This document shows, one piece after another, positions 13,179-13,591 of a DNA stretch of 13,591 nt. Positions within the stretch are counted from its first letter, which is position 1. Every line of letters begins with the position of its first letter. The notes under the pieces are model-generated. The model was not told the origin of the DNA, ran no database searches, and was given only the letters and a program-made list of their open reading frames with translations. Source of the DNA: CAYZYO01 sp964482585 (GTDB lineage Bacteria; Bacillota; Syntrophomonadia; Syntrophomonadales; Syntrophomonadaceae). Made by a program: the position numbers and the translations under genes. The stretch spans positions 1-13,591 of the forward strand of contig CAYZYO010000068.1 of NCBI GenBank assembly GCA_964482585.1, given 5' to 3'.

Positions 13179-13214
13179 AATAATAACAAAATATGATGTT
13201 AGGTTGTTATTATT
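13179..13214. promoter_or_regulatory. AT-only inverted repeat upstream of the 53-aa gene
   Basis: AATAATAACA (13179-13188) and TGTTATTATT (13205-13214) are perfect 10-bp inverted repeats. On plus they are followed by TTTT, so a weak plus terminator is possible, but the place in the leader of the minus-strand gene also fits an operator. Confidence 0.4.
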
Positions 13215-13269
13215 TTTTCACAATTGAGGAAAAGATACTATAAATAACTATCAATTAATTCAAACAAAT

Positions 13270-13298
13270 AAAGGCTTTAGCATCCACTAAAGCCCTTT
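13270..13298 (-). terminator. Intrinsic terminator of the zinc-ribbon gene
   Basis: Minus strand GGCTTTAG-TGGATG-CTAAAGCC, extended by AAA/TTT pairs with one bulged base, then TTTATTTGTTTG. It begins 11 bp after the stop codon of the 13310-13591 gene. Confidence 0.85.
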
Positions 13299-13309
13299 AT
13301 TATTAAATA

Positions 13310-13591
13310 TTATCTGAAACTGCGGTTTCTTTTTTCCCTGTAGCAATCCCTGCAATATACTGGTCTGTCACCAGTAGGCTCAAATGGCACCATAGCCTCC
13401 TGTCCACATTCAGCACAAACTGCTTTAAACATTGGGCGATTTTCATTATAACGAGAACCCCCATAATTATTACGCTGCTGCTTACGAGCTCTTCTACACG
13501 CCGGGCATCTTCCTGGTTCATTTTCAAAACCTTTCTCAGCGTAGAATTCCTGTTCGGATGCTGGGACTAAAAACTCCTTCCCACAATCTGG
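13310..13591 (-). CDS. Zinc-ribbon protein with two CxxC modules (5' end beyond window)
   Basis: C-terminal 93 residues of a gene entering from the right edge. The visible frame starts PDCGKEFLVPASEQEFYAEK, followed by RCPACRRARK. This is the 'probable zinc-ribbon' pattern (zf-trcl type): a CxxC before the window edge or at its start, then EQEFY.EKGF..EP.RCPxCR. A basic linker follows, and a second module, VCAECGQE (59-66) with VYCRDC (79-83), is the C-terminal CxxC/CxxC ribbon often fused to it. The stop is TAA at 13310, followed by a terminator. The function of this family is not known; metal binding is expected. The alternative frame at 13303-13527 lacks any motif. Confidence 0.88.
   Translation of the reverse strand, partial: PDCGKEFLVPASEQEFYAEKGFENEPGRCPACRRARKQQRNNYGGSRYNENRPMFKAVCAECGQEAMVPFEPTGDRPVYCRDCYREKRNRSFR

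Noticed and set aside
13001..13189. 62-codon minus-strand frame
   Set aside because: Overlaps the 53-aa cysteine-rich protein in another frame and has no motif or good ribosome site.
13303..13527. 74-codon minus-strand frame
   Set aside because: A shadow of the zinc-ribbon protein, whose CxxC motifs are in the neighbouring frame.

Overview
The window comes from a low-to-mid GC Gram-positive anaerobe, most likely a Clostridia-type Firmicute. The reasons are the cdaA-cdaR-glmM gene order, strong AGGAGG-type ribosome binding sites with many TTG/GTG starts, an 8-cysteine clostridial ferredoxin, very AT-rich intergenic DNA and near-consensus sigma-A promoters. I cannot name the species. Nearly everything is on the minus strand; only the ferredoxin and a small Xre-like regulator are on plus.

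Left part (1-5729, minus): a complete peptide/nickel-type ABC importer. Reading in the direction of transcription, the genes are permease 1, permease 2, ATPase 1, ATPase 2, a class I O-methyltransferase-like enzyme, and a lipoprotein substrate-binding protein cut by the left edge. Gaps are 2-3 bp or the genes overlap, so this is one operon. The methyltransferase sitting between the ATPases and the binding protein is unusual.

Middle (5730-7217): about 1.5 kb without a recognisable gene, but rich in RNA-like structure. The operon leader (5915-5970) has two small hairpins with the same loop, followed by a competing terminator hairpin. From 6443 to 6996 there are three copies of a 92-nt structured element spaced exactly 178 bp apart. 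Each is followed on the minus strand by its own terminator hairpin, and a promoter-like sequence lies just before the first. Substitutions between copies preserve pairing (T-A to C-G; G.U wobbles possible only on the minus strand), so this looks like a real minus-strand RNA of a class I do not recognise. It is the best candidate here for an undescribed system.

Right-centre (7218-10551, minus): cdaA (c-di-AMP synthase), cdaR (its membrane-anchored regulator) and glmM (phosphoglucosamine mutase), a core module linking c-di-AMP to cell-wall precursor synthesis. A second promoter with an inverted repeat over its -10 box precedes glmM. The frequent downstream partner glmS is not present.

Right part (10552-13591): a 2[4Fe-4S] ferredoxin (+) with a perfect sigma-A promoter, convergent through a bidirectional terminator with a crotonase-family gene (-) that lacks both canonical catalytic glutamates and has a possible 23-codon leader ORF. 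Then come an Xre-type regulator (+), a 53-aa cysteine-rich protein (-) and the C-terminal part of a zinc-ribbon protein (-). Two related non-coding elements of about 95-100 bp lie before the ferredoxin promoter and after the Xre gene.
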